Both the position numbers and the translations under genes were made by a program. A stretch of 64,000 bases of DNA from Alteromonas sp. ASW11-130 (lineage in GTDB: Bacteria; Pseudomonadota; Gammaproteobacteria; Enterobacterales; Alteromonadaceae), in the NCBI RefSeq assembly GCF_026183735.1, contig NZ_JAPFRE010000025.1:1-64000 (forward strand). Direction: 5' to 3'. Below, one piece after another: positions 35,342 to 41,789 of this stretch. Position 1 is the first letter of the stretch. Every line of letters starts with the position of its first letter. The notes beneath the pieces were generated by a model. That model searched no databases, was not told the origin of the DNA, and saw only the letters and a program-made list of their open reading frames with translations.

Positions 35342-35435
35342 GCCTAACTAAAGGCGCAATGAAATAATAGCTAAACACATTGCGTTTTTGTCCCCACAGC
35401 TACCCGCGGGTGCGTTTTAAACATTTTTATTATGC
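35342..35435 (-). other. attC-like site
   Basis: GCCTAAC (35342-35348, canonical) and ATTATGC (35429-35435) bound 94 bp. GCGCAATG and CATTGCG inside are complementary. It follows secreted member C directly; the right box has A in place of G. Confidence 0.5.
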
Positions 35436-35437
35436 GC

Positions 35438-35767
35438 TTACCTTCTAAGTCGAACATACCTTATTGGAAAACCATCATGATTATCATCGCAACTGTCTAC
35501 GCCGCTATCACTTACAAATTCTAGAACCACCGGTTCATTAGACAGGTAAGCTGCTAAAAGCATACTAAATTGACGCTGATGCATTTCATTCATCGCATCT
35601 CCACCATAACTTAATCTTGCATAGCCCTGCATATTCTCAAGTACTACTTGGGTTTCTTCTATTGTTGCCCTAGTTATAAGATCTTTAATCTTTCCTGAAC
35701 AATAATGAAACCCAGCATTACTGGACGAACTAAACAATATAGCCAAACCCAACAAAAACCTTTTCAT
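35438..35767 (-). CDS. Cassette: small secreted cysteine protein, family member C
   Basis: A 109-aa exported protein with AAAGGAAA before the ATG. The signal peptide ends near S-S-N-A-G (residue 19). An early Cys (H-Y-C-S-G-K-I-K-D-L) is followed by strands, then the shared helix F-S-M-L-L-A-A-Y-L-S-N-E, strand P-V-V-L-E-F-V-S, Cys near 93, and the closing I-R-Y-V-R-L-R strand. This last part is the clearest version of the family pattern. Confidence 0.68.
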   Translation of the reverse strand: MKRFLLGLAILFSSSSNAGFHYCSGKIKDLITRATIEETQVVLENMQGYARLSYGGDAMNEMHQRQFSMLLAAYLSNEPVVLEFVSDSGVDSCDDNHDGFPIRYVRLRR

Positions 35768-36113
35768 AAATTTCCTTTTAAATTATTAACGCTGTTGGTA
35801 TATCACTTTTCACTTTCCCCTAAACCGCCCTCGTTGGGGGGGTAAATTTTATTATTCCTAAACCTAACCTAACTTGTCTAGTAGTAAAAGAAAATCATGA
35901 AAGAGGCCCAAGCCTAGACAACCTCGAAAGAGTGAATTGTTTGTACTGAATTTAAAAAAAGCATGGAAAAAAGAGATGAATAGCCAGCGAGACTAAGCTC
36001 GAAACCATAGTTACCCTAGCTAATTAAAGGCGTTCCCGTTGGTTTGGTCGACCGCACCCTTACCGGTTTCTTTTATTGGGAAAAATAGGGTTGGTGTATT
36101 ACCTTTTGCTAAA
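35768..36113. other. Array segment without a confident gene
   Basis: About 345 bp between two cassettes. TATTAAC at 35784-35790 fits a left-end attC box. A further CCTAACCTAAC cluster lies near 35861-35872. No frame with a start and ribosome-binding site is evident. Likely an eroded or gene-less cassette. Confidence 0.35.
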
Positions 36114-36183
36114 ACACAACCAAACAGCGCTTCAATCGCTTAGCAGCGCTGCGTATTTACTACAAATGATTGGTTGGTTAGTG
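36114..36183 (-). other. attC-like site
   Basis: ACACAAC (36114-36120) and GTTAGTG (36177-36183) bound 70 bp. Outer arms ACAACCAA and TTGGTTGGT pair well; CAGCGC and GCGCTG inside give a second stem. It ends next to the stop of secreted member B. One of the best-formed sites. Confidence 0.5.
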
Positions 36184-36184
36184 C

Positions 36185-36538
36185 TTACTTCAACCCTACC
36201 GATATAAGCGAGCAGGGTGTATTGACAATACCAGGGCAATGTTGAGCGGGTGTATCATTGTTTGTGTAGTAAATCCATACTTCGCCTCCGGTAGTTTTCG
36301 CTGTCAATAACGCCGAAATTAACTCGTTATTGTTATTGGGTACACCAATATAACCATTGGTGCACACATCTACAGGCACTATGTCTGTCTTAAAGCATGT
36401 AACTCCCGAGTTCGCAGCATCGGCCGCACCGTTCACAAAGATAGATTCAATTTTAGCACCGTCAAATTTTCTCAATTCACAGTGCGCTTTGAGGGAGATA
36501 GATAATAAAGTTATTATTAAAATTAAATTTAGGTGCAT
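36185..36538 (-). CDS. Cassette: small secreted cysteine protein, family member B
   Basis: A 117-aa exported protein with AAGGAAG before its ATG. The signal peptide ends near L-K-A-H-C (about residue 20). The mature region has I-E-S-I-F-V-N strands, several Cys (about 48, 58, 98, 106), the shared helix L-I-S-A-L-L-T-A-K-T-T-G, strand E-V-W-I-Y-Y and final S-L-I-S-V-G-L. It has an extra Cys pair compared with the other members. Confidence 0.66.
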   Translation of the reverse strand: MHLNLILIITLLSISLKAHCELRKFDGAKIESIFVNGAADAANSGVTCFKTDIVPVDVCTNGYIGVPNNNNELISALLTAKTTGGEVWIYYTNNDTPAQHCPGIVNTPCSLISVGLK

Positions 36539-36567
36539 ATACTTCCTTAGTACTTGTGATTAATGAG

Positions 36568-36646
36568 CAGTAACGCAGCGACGAGGATATCGCGCGCGTC
36601 TTCGTATTACTTGCCCCCCTCGGGCGAATTTATGCGCTTGCTATTC
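36568..36646 (-). other. attC-like site
   Basis: CAGTAAC (36568-36574) and GCTATTC (36640-36646) bound 79 bp; the right box overlaps the stop of the VOC gene. ACGAGG and CCTCG arms pair internally. Leftward it begins AATAGCAAGCGC, near the usual TAACAAGCGC. Confidence 0.5.
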
Positions 36647-37021
36647 ACGTATTTTCACTTTCCACGGAGGGTTTAAGCGGTTTTCACCAGCCCAGTAGAG
36701 TTTGATTTTGTTACCGGAAGGGTCTCTTAGGGTAGCCTCTTTCCAAAGGTAACGTTGCTCCGTGGGTGGTTGGTCAAACTGAATGCCTTTTTGAGATAAG
36801 TTTTTGTAAAGCTCATCAAGGTTTTCATGTTCGAAGTAGATTACCGAGTTATATTGACACTCTTCATCTTCTAGTAATAAAGAAAATGTAGCGTGTCCAT
36901 CTGGGCACGAAAACCTCGCGTAATGAGGTGTGTCTACAATTTGCGTTAAGCCAAGCTTTAAATAAAAGCTAACAGCCTTATCCATATTTTTTACTGGCAA
37001 AGTAACCTGATTAAGCTCCAT
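36641..37021 (-). CDS. Cassette: VOC (glyoxalase/bleomycin-resistance) family protein
   Basis: A 126-aa protein of the vicinal oxygen chelate fold: an opening V-T-L-P-V-K-N-M-D-K-A-V-S-F-Y-x-x-L-G-L, a central beta-strand pair and a closing L-R-D-P-S-G-N-K-I-K-L-Y-W near residues 97-109. An E in the final strand of typical metal-binding members reads K/Y here, so metal dependence is uncertain. GTTATAC then AAGGAGG leads into its ATG, a textbook cassette start. VOC genes are frequent in integrons, some giving antibiotic resistance; no substrate can be assigned. Confidence 0.82.
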   Translation of the reverse strand: MELNQVTLPVKNMDKAVSFYLKLGLTQIVDTPHYARFSCPDGHATFSLLLEDEECQYNSVIYFEHENLDELYKNLSQKGIQFDQPPTEQRYLWKEATLRDPSGNKIKLYWAGENRLNPPWKVKIRE

Positions 37022-37034
37022 TTAACCTCCTTGC

Positions 37035-37096
37035 GTATAACTTTCAGCTAACGTGAAGTAACTGAATGGCGCAACATGCAAAGCAAGGCGTTGCGT
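37035..37096 (-). other. attC-like site
   Basis: GTATAAC (37035-37041) and GTTGCGT (37090-37096) bound 62 bp. GCGCAAC and GTTGCG arms are complementary. It sits immediately upstream of the VOC cassette start. Confidence 0.45.
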
Positions 37097-37405
37097 ATCT
37101 CTCTCAACGAACTGAGTGAGCGACTAAGTGAAGCGCCACATCTGGCTTGATGAACGCATATAACAGCCTTAACCATTTGATTCTCAACTACTTTACTATG
37201 TCCGGTAAAATATCAGCCAAATAACGTGGGAATGGTGCCTCGAAAACGATGCAACTGAGTCACTGTATAGATTCGAACGTGCAACATCGTACCCTCCATT
37301 ATCGATGGAACCAACGACCAGTAAAAAACAGACTCACACGCTACTAGGTTTGTCGGCAATACCCACTGCGGCTATGAAAATAAAGCCAACGCGATGCTCG
37401 AGCGT
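37097..37405. other. Array segment without a gene
   Basis: About 310 bp holding a second boundary-like 7-mer, ATATAAC at 37158-37164 (leftward GTTATATGC, the same as the first cassette start), 123 bp from the previous one. No supportable reading frame. It may represent a gene-less cassette plus an eroded attC of the SRPBCC cassette. Confidence 0.4.
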
Positions 37406-37885
37406 TCACGCACCCGACCGACCGATTGCGGCACTCTCAGCTGCCACCTTGATGTCTTCGAGATCCTGATCGATAATTTTGCGAAGTGACGTTTTCGCCA
37501 TCCATCCAGTCAACATCCACATAATCCTCGCCATGAAGGTTTGGGGATTGCAGCTGAAGCTCATACTCAACCGTGTTCCACCTGGTGTTAATTCGAGCTC
37601 GATCCTCGAAACGTAAATTGATCCATGACTCTCGGCCCGAGATTCATAGAACGAAGGAGCGCTAGCGTCAGTTATCCACATGACCTCGATAGCATCCCGG
37701 CCCATCCATTCACGCGTTTCCTTCCACTTTGTTCCAATGATAGATGACGCATCAGAAGCCTCGAGAATTTCAATATTTTTGATGCCCGAGATTACAGATG
37801 CAGCGTTCCGAATGTCTGAGACTATCCTCCAAACTGCATCACGGCTTTCAGCTATATCGATCGTGCGCTTCGCGATCAATGGCAT
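37406..37885 (-). CDS. Cassette: SRPBCC (START-like) family protein
   Basis: A 159-aa protein of the polyketide cyclase/dehydrase SRPBCC superfamily, a hydrophobic-ligand-binding helix-grip fold. Start strand I-A-K-R-T-I-D-I-A-E-S-R-D-A-V-W-R-I-V-S-D-I is typical, as is the later G-G-T-R-L-S-M-S-F-S strand and long C-terminal helix (about 125-155). GGGAGTG lies before the ATG. The gene looks less AT-rich than its neighbours, suggesting a different source. Ligand unknown. Confidence 0.78.
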   Translation of the reverse strand: MPLIAKRTIDIAESRDAVWRIVSDIRNAASVISGIKNIEILEASDASSIIGTKWKETREWMGRDAIEVMWITDASAPSFYESRAESHGSIYVSRIELELTPGGTRLSMSFSCNPQTFMARIMWMLTGWMAKTSLRKIIDQDLEDIKVAAESAAIGRSGA

Positions 37886-37957
37886 GCTTTATCACTCCCT
37901 TTGCTCGTACCAAAAAATAGCCATGACACTTTAATCTAGCACACTATTCTCAGTAAG

Positions 37958-38057
37958 ATCTAACACCTTACTATTAAGCGTACAAAGGCTTGGCAAAAAT
38001 TAGAGTCGAAGGAGCGCTAGCCCAACGTTTTACTACTTTTTCAATAATTTGTTAACT
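37958..38057 (-). other. attC-like site
   Basis: ATCTAAC (37958-37964, a perfect RYYYAAC) and GTTAACT (38051-38057) bound 100 bp downstream of the 115-aa cassette gene. Confidence 0.45.
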
Positions 38058-38063
38058 AATAAT

Positions 38064-38411
38064 CTACTCTTCATCTATTTCGCCCACACGGGCATTAAAT
38101 AGATCTTCGTATTTTTCGTGAACCAGCTTGGCAACACTTGTTGCATTGCCTGCCTTAAGCAGAAGAAATTGATTCGAATTAATTTTATAAACCAATAATT
38201 TCTCCTTATCGACGGGCTCTTCGGCATAAACATCTTCCCAATACGTAAGCCACTCATTTTCTATTCGACGCTGAGCTTTTTGCGTGATTTTTTGATCCAA
38301 CATATCACCCACAAAGGCTGAATCAAGCAGCCCAAAGTTGCAAAGGCGCACTTGATCAAAGATGTTGTAAAGTATGGCTCGATGGCGAGGTGTCCAAAAT
38401 TTAATTGACAT
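38064..38411 (-). CDS. Cassette: hypothetical protein
   Basis: A 115-aa soluble protein with GGAG seven bases before the ATG. Mixed alpha-beta composition with an N-terminal R-H-R-A-I-L-Y-N-I-F-D-Q helix, aromatic middle (W-L-T-Y-W-E-D-V-Y) and a strand N-Q-F-L-L-L-K-A-G near residues 79-87. No signal or membrane segment and no recognised motif. Confidence 0.6.
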   Translation of the reverse strand: MSIKFWTPRHRAILYNIFDQVRLCNFGLLDSAFVGDMLDQKITQKAQRRIENEWLTYWEDVYAEEPVDKEKLLVYKINSNQFLLLKAGNATSVAKLVHEKYEDLFNARVGEIDEE

Positions 38412-38552
38412 AGTTCAACTCCATTCCAAATTAGAATAGAACCAGACTAATTAATTTAGCCACACAAGTCAAATTAGAATTCTAATTTAAATTAAACCCT
38501 TAAACTTATTTACAGGTTTAATTGCAGCCAAGGTATCTTTATACAGTTAACT

Positions 38553-38728
38553 TTCTAACTTGGTGTCACCACGGCATGAGCTATACCGCGAACAAGCCCG
38601 CTTTTAGTGTTCTCAAAGGGAGTCATACCAACTTTTGCTGAACGGGAACAAACACTGTGCCACGTTTTAACGACACCATGTTTTTGTCCTAGCCCGCCCC
38701 GGCGGGCGTGTTTAAGTTGTTGTTATAT
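38553..38728 (-). other. Long attC-like site
   Basis: TTCTAAC (38553-38559) and GTTATAT (38722-38728) bound 176 bp, with GGTGTC/GACACC arms and a very strong GCCCGCC-CC-GGCGGGC stem near 38690-38710. Leftward it begins TATAACAAC, as Vibrio-type repeats do. Longer than usual. Confidence 0.4.
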
Positions 38729-39064
38729 TTAGTCGTGGACGATTTCAATATGAGTAGCCATATTAAACTGATTACCCAGTCTGCACTGCAAATTCTGATT
38801 GTCATGAACTAACCTGACTCGCTTTCCAGACATTAATGCCGCTAAGCTAATAGAGAGCATATCTTTGGCGTCAGTGTCATCCGTGGGCCACCAGAACTTG
38901 CCTCGCCCATCGCAGGTTGAATCTTGAATAGTAGTATGTAAAAGATGTAGTCCATTATGAGATGTCACAGACGTCACTTCCCCATAACTGGACCAGCCCG
39001 AAGACGCATATTGCGAATAAATTAAGCTAAATACGATGAGGTACAACTTACAAATACTTTTCAA
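38729..39064 (-). CDS. Cassette: small secreted cysteine protein, family member A
   Basis: A 111-aa exported protein from a TTG start with AAGGAAG six bases upstream. The signal peptide ends near Y-A-S-S-G (about residue 22). The shared plan is present: G-E-V-T-S-V strand, Cys near 51, helix M-L-S-I-S-L-A-A-L-M-S-G-K, strand R-V-R-L-V-H-D, Cys near 94 and closing A-T-H-I-E-I-V strand. It is the member nearest intI. Confidence 0.66.
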   Translation of the reverse strand: MKSICKLYLIVFSLIYSQYASSGWSSYGEVTSVTSHNGLHLLHTTIQDSTCDGRGKFWWPTDDTDAKDMLSISLAALMSGKRVRLVHDNQNLQCRLGNQFNMATHIEIVHD

Positions 39065-39122
39065 CTGAAACTTCCTTTTTTGAATATAGACACCACCATT
39101 AGAGGCAGGGCGACCACACTGC

Positions 39123-39193
39123 GCTAAGCCTTAAGCTGCAAGGTGTTACTGTCCGAGCGCGCCTTACGCGCGTTTTGATTTTTTTTGTTAGGT
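39123..39193 (-). other. attC-like site
   Basis: GTTAGGT (39187-39193; leftward ACCTAAC, canonical) overlaps the stop of the 143-aa gene. The left box near 39123 (GCTAAGC) is eroded. A GCGCGCC-TTA-CGCGCG type stem lies inside. Confidence 0.45.
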
Positions 39194-39619
39194 ACATGGC
39201 ACAGATGTATAACTTATACCTTTGCTCAACGCCTTTAAAAACTTAACATTTTTAACGCAAGTAGCAGAAGATATATTTTGTATCACACCTACATTTGTAC
39301 CAATCCAACCAGTAATATCTAAAAAGTAGTAAAACTCCCAAACAATACCGCTAGGCTTGTTTTCATATGTAATGTAACAAGCAACTGTGTCGAAGGCTAC
39401 GGAATCATGATTTTGCTGGCAGGTAAAACTGCTAACTCCACCGAACTCATCAACTGCGTTCTGGAATGTTTCAAATTTTTCGGTTTGATAAAATTCACTA
39501 AAGGATTTTTCGAGTTGAGGGGAGCTTAGGATGTTATTGGTGATATCGACAACACTTTTTTCTGCGCAAACAGCCGAGGAAAGAAAACAAAGTGACAAGA
39601 AAAATATGCAGAATTTCAT
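39188..39619 (-). CDS. Cassette: exported hypothetical protein
   Basis: A 143-aa protein with a clear signal peptide (M-K-F-C-I-F-F-L-S-L-C-F-L, cleavage near V-C-A-E at residue 19-20). The mature part has four or five Cys, including one near 64, one near 78 and a C-terminal S-V-P-C-T, suggesting disulfides. Sequence does not fit the five-member secreted family, lacking its L-L-A-A-K helix. Function unknown. Confidence 0.6.
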   Translation of the reverse strand: MKFCIFFLSLCFLSSAVCAEKSVVDITNNILSSPQLEKSFSEFYQTEKFETFQNAVDEFGGVSSFTCQQNHDSVAFDTVACYITYENKPSGIVWEFYYFLDITGWIGTNVGVIQNISSATCVKNVKFLKALSKGISYTSVPCT

Positions 39620-39621
39620 GA

Positions 39622-39738
39622 GGTTATTAAGGCGTCACTTATGAGGTGCAGGCTCGTTGGCTATGTTAGCCTCATCCACCAGCCACCGAGCTAGCGTCCG
39701 ATAGAGCGAAGCCAATGAACACAATGTGGTTGTTATAT
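39622..39738 (-). other. attC-like site
   Basis: GTTATAT (39732-39738) overlaps the stop of the first cassette gene. The left end near 39622-39632 is eroded. About 117 bp. Confidence 0.4.
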
Positions 39739-40014
39739 GCACGTATTGCTAATTAATGCAGTTTGCATTTTAATTTCACTAGCATTTCTATCCGTTTCTG
39801 CGATTGCTAGGTCGACTTTAGCTTTTGCACATTTATCAGATAGCTCTTTATTAGCTAAGTAACTCTGATCTTTTTGATACTGAGCCATACCTTCTATACC
39901 GTAATAGTGATTTCTGTCTTCGGGTTTTCTATCTTTTTGATAAGGTGGTGGTTGAGTTGCATCACATGCCGATAACAAAATTATCAACCAAACTGGTATT
40001 AATTTATTGAACAA
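39733..40014 (-). CDS. First cassette: small lipoprotein
   Basis: A 93-aa lipoprotein. The TTG at 40014 is chosen because AAGGAG (40028-40023) is eight bases upstream; the longer frame starts before this site. The signal has a lipobox L-L-S-A-C17. The mature part is polar and charged, with Q-P-P-P-Y-Q-K-D-R-K near the start and two further Cys (about 62 and 91). Being nearest intI it would be best placed for expression from an integron promoter. Function unknown. Confidence 0.62.
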   Translation of the reverse strand: MFNKLIPVWLIILLSACDATQPPPYQKDRKPEDRNHYYGIEGMAQYQKDQSYLANKELSDKCAKAKVDLAIAETDRNASEIKMQTALISNTCI

Positions 40015-40030
40015 TGCTTGCTCTCCTTGT

Positions 40031-40277
40031 GCATATAACATTTACTAGAATCAAAAACAGGATAATCAAACGCCCGAGTTTGGAGGTAATTTCACAGTAT
40101 TTATTTTCGCAGTATTCCACCACTGCCATGGTCCCATAGTGGAAACTGCTTATCGACATTTTGTGGCGAGTTTTAATCCCCTCCATTAAAGAACGCTAAT
40201 TTATTACACACTCTATCCTTTTTTGCCAGTTCCTGATTACCACTTTTTTAAATAACATATTTTTATTTTTAAGGTTC
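40031..40277. other. Putative attI region between array and intI remnant
   Basis: ATATAAC at 40033-40039 marks the junction where the first cassette (leftward GTTATATGCACAAGGAG) begins. The following 240 bp to the intI remnant is AT-rich, where attI and the cassette promoter would be expected. I cannot define an attI core beyond the junction, and a 60-aa leftward frame here is not convincing. Confidence 0.4.
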
Positions 40278-40717
40278 GTGCAAAGGCCTTTCTTAAGGTA
40301 AGTTTCAGACTTTATGCGTATGAAACAGGCTAAACGTACGGTAAACACTTACCTTACCTGGATTGCTGATTACATTCGTTTTCATTCGTATCAAAACCCC
40401 CATGAATTGGGCAACAAAGACGTTGAAGCCTATTTAACTCATTTGTCTGTTAAACGTGATATATCGATAACACCCCAATCTACAACAACATATCAATGAA
40501 AAACGAATTCAACCTACCGTGAACATTGCCAGCTCAGCTGCAAATATCAATAAAAGTGTTTCACCATTCATTTGCGAGCCAAATGTGGCTCGCAGTTGCC
40601 GATATACCGACGGTACAGGGGCGATGGGAACATACTGATGTACGCACCACCCCAATTTATATCCTCACGCAACAACAATGGGCTGGCGGCGGGGTACGTT
40701 TGGTTAAGGTTGGTTAG
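40278..40717 (+). pseudogene. intI: Integron integrase intI, broken remnant
   Basis: The N-terminal piece reads like an integron tyrosine recombinase: P-F-L-R, then T-Y-L-T-W-I-A-D-Y-I-R-F-H, H-E-L-G, and V-E-A-Y-L-T-H-L-S-V-K-R-D. A TAA at about 40299 interrupts it eight codons after the GTG. After about 40495 most of the central catalytic domain is deleted. A short piece at 40519-40564 (A-A-N-I-N-K-S-V-S-P) is followed, one frame over, by H-H-S-F-A-S-Q-M, an E-H-T-D-V-R-T-T-P-I-Y box and a C-terminal G-G-G-V-R. At least three lesions, so no active enzyme. Orientation is opposite to the cassettes, as in integrons. Confidence 0.85.
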
Positions 40718-41782
40718 CTATGATTTAAAATTTCGCAAATGCTCAACTAGCACTTCATTTAAAAACTTTTTAGAATTTAGTCCGAGTTTATTTGCCACAT
40801 CTGCTATTTTTGTATCGCTTCTAAGTAGAACTTTTTTGGCATAATCAAGACGGTATTCATAAAGATATCGACGAAATTTTTGCTGATTAATTTCTCGTGT
40901 GGCTTTCGCTAGAATAGTGGGATCTACTTTTGCAAGTTCGGCTAACTCGGCAAGGGTTAAGCCGAATTTTTTATACAATTTATGCTTGATGATAGCGTCG
41001 TGTGCTTTGTCTAGTGCCTGCTGTAACACTGCTCTAGATGGATTCTTGTTTTCTAAAAGAAAGTAGTCTATCGGTGAGGGGCTACTCTGATGTGGTAATA
41101 TTGCACCCAGCATTGCTACTAATACCGCTGCCGCCGTCAATGTACTACTTAATAGCGACCAATTAGGAATTGTGAGTACCCCAAAGGCACTCACTATCAC
41201 TAGCACAATACTACAAAGCGCACACGCGACTACAAAACCATACCCGTGTTTTATTTTTTTTATTCGATATTCGCCCGGATCTACCACCTGGTCGCTTAAA
41301 TAATAATGATAACGTTGCACATGCTCAGCAATCACCACGCCTAACATCAAAACGGCAAAGCCTAGCAGCAAATGAATAAGGTAAAAGGGCCAGTTTACTG
41401 ATAGGCCACTCGAAGGGGAGTGCTGTAACCAACCTATAAGCGCGTCGGGTGGCACTACAAGTAAGCTTATACAACTTAAACCAACAGCTATAGCAGGTAG
41501 CCATATCTTGCTATTCCGCACTGGATGTTTGACAATCTGCGCAATAACAACCTTATATTGCAGGGCCAATATTACGGGTATTAAAGTGTAAGCCAAGTAG
41601 ATCATCACGCTTAACACAGTTGATTCGGTGCTGGCGTTGAGCCACATAGTAAGAAACAATAGAGGCCACAACCCTACCGCGAAAGCGTATTCGGTAGGTT
41701 TTACTAGTTGAGACGCGTTACGTTTATACAGCGCAACAATCAGTATGTAGCATACTGCGAGAAGGAATAAGGCATAACTCAT
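40718..41782 (-). CDS. Membrane-anchored AraC-family regulator
   Basis: A 354-aa regulator with about seven membrane helices in the first 230 residues and an AraC/XylS helix-turn-helix domain at about 250-354 (L-T-L-A-E-L-A-E-L-A-K-V-D first helix-turn-helix; I-A-D-V-A-N-K-L-G-L second). This layout occurs in regulators that sense membrane or quinone-linked signals; the ligand is unknown. The gene ends against the intI remnant and lies eight bases after the CYTH-CHAD gene, so the pair may be co-transcribed. Confidence 0.82.
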   Translation of the reverse strand: MSYALFLLAVCYILIVALYKRNASQLVKPTEYAFAVGLWPLLFLTMWLNASTESTVLSVMIYLAYTLIPVILALQYKVVIAQIVKHPVRNSKIWLPAIAVGLSCISLLVVPPDALIGWLQHSPSSGLSVNWPFYLIHLLLGFAVLMLGVVIAEHVQRYHYYLSDQVVDPGEYRIKKIKHGYGFVVACALCSIVLVIVSAFGVLTIPNWSLLSSTLTAAAVLVAMLGAILPHQSSPSPIDYFLLENKNPSRAVLQQALDKAHDAIIKHKLYKKFGLTLAELAELAKVDPTILAKATREINQQKFRRYLYEYRLDYAKKVLLRSDTKIADVANKLGLNSKKFLNEVLVEHLRNFKS

Positions 41783-41789
41783 TACGTGT

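Larger units (their letters stand above)
30714..40717 (-). mobile_element. Degenerate chromosomal integron: cassette array plus broken intI
   Basis: About 10 kb between mutH and a membrane AraC gene. A broken integron integrase reads rightward at the right end. To its left every supportable gene (about 17, 34-173 aa) reads leftward, away from intI, as in integrons. Most genes have their own GGAG-type site. Intervening stretches of about 50-140 bp are bounded by RYYYAAC-like and GTTRRRY-like 7-mers; in at least four cassettes the latter overlaps the stop codon. Cassette starts repeat the pattern GTTAxxx, then AAGGAG, then the start (for example 40039, 37041, 34606). The attC sites are heterogeneous and several are eroded. 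Confidence 0.8.

Noticed and set aside
40004-40186. 60-aa leftward frame in the putative attI region
   Set aside because: Overlaps the first cassette start and boundary 7-mer in a different frame; no ribosome-binding site.
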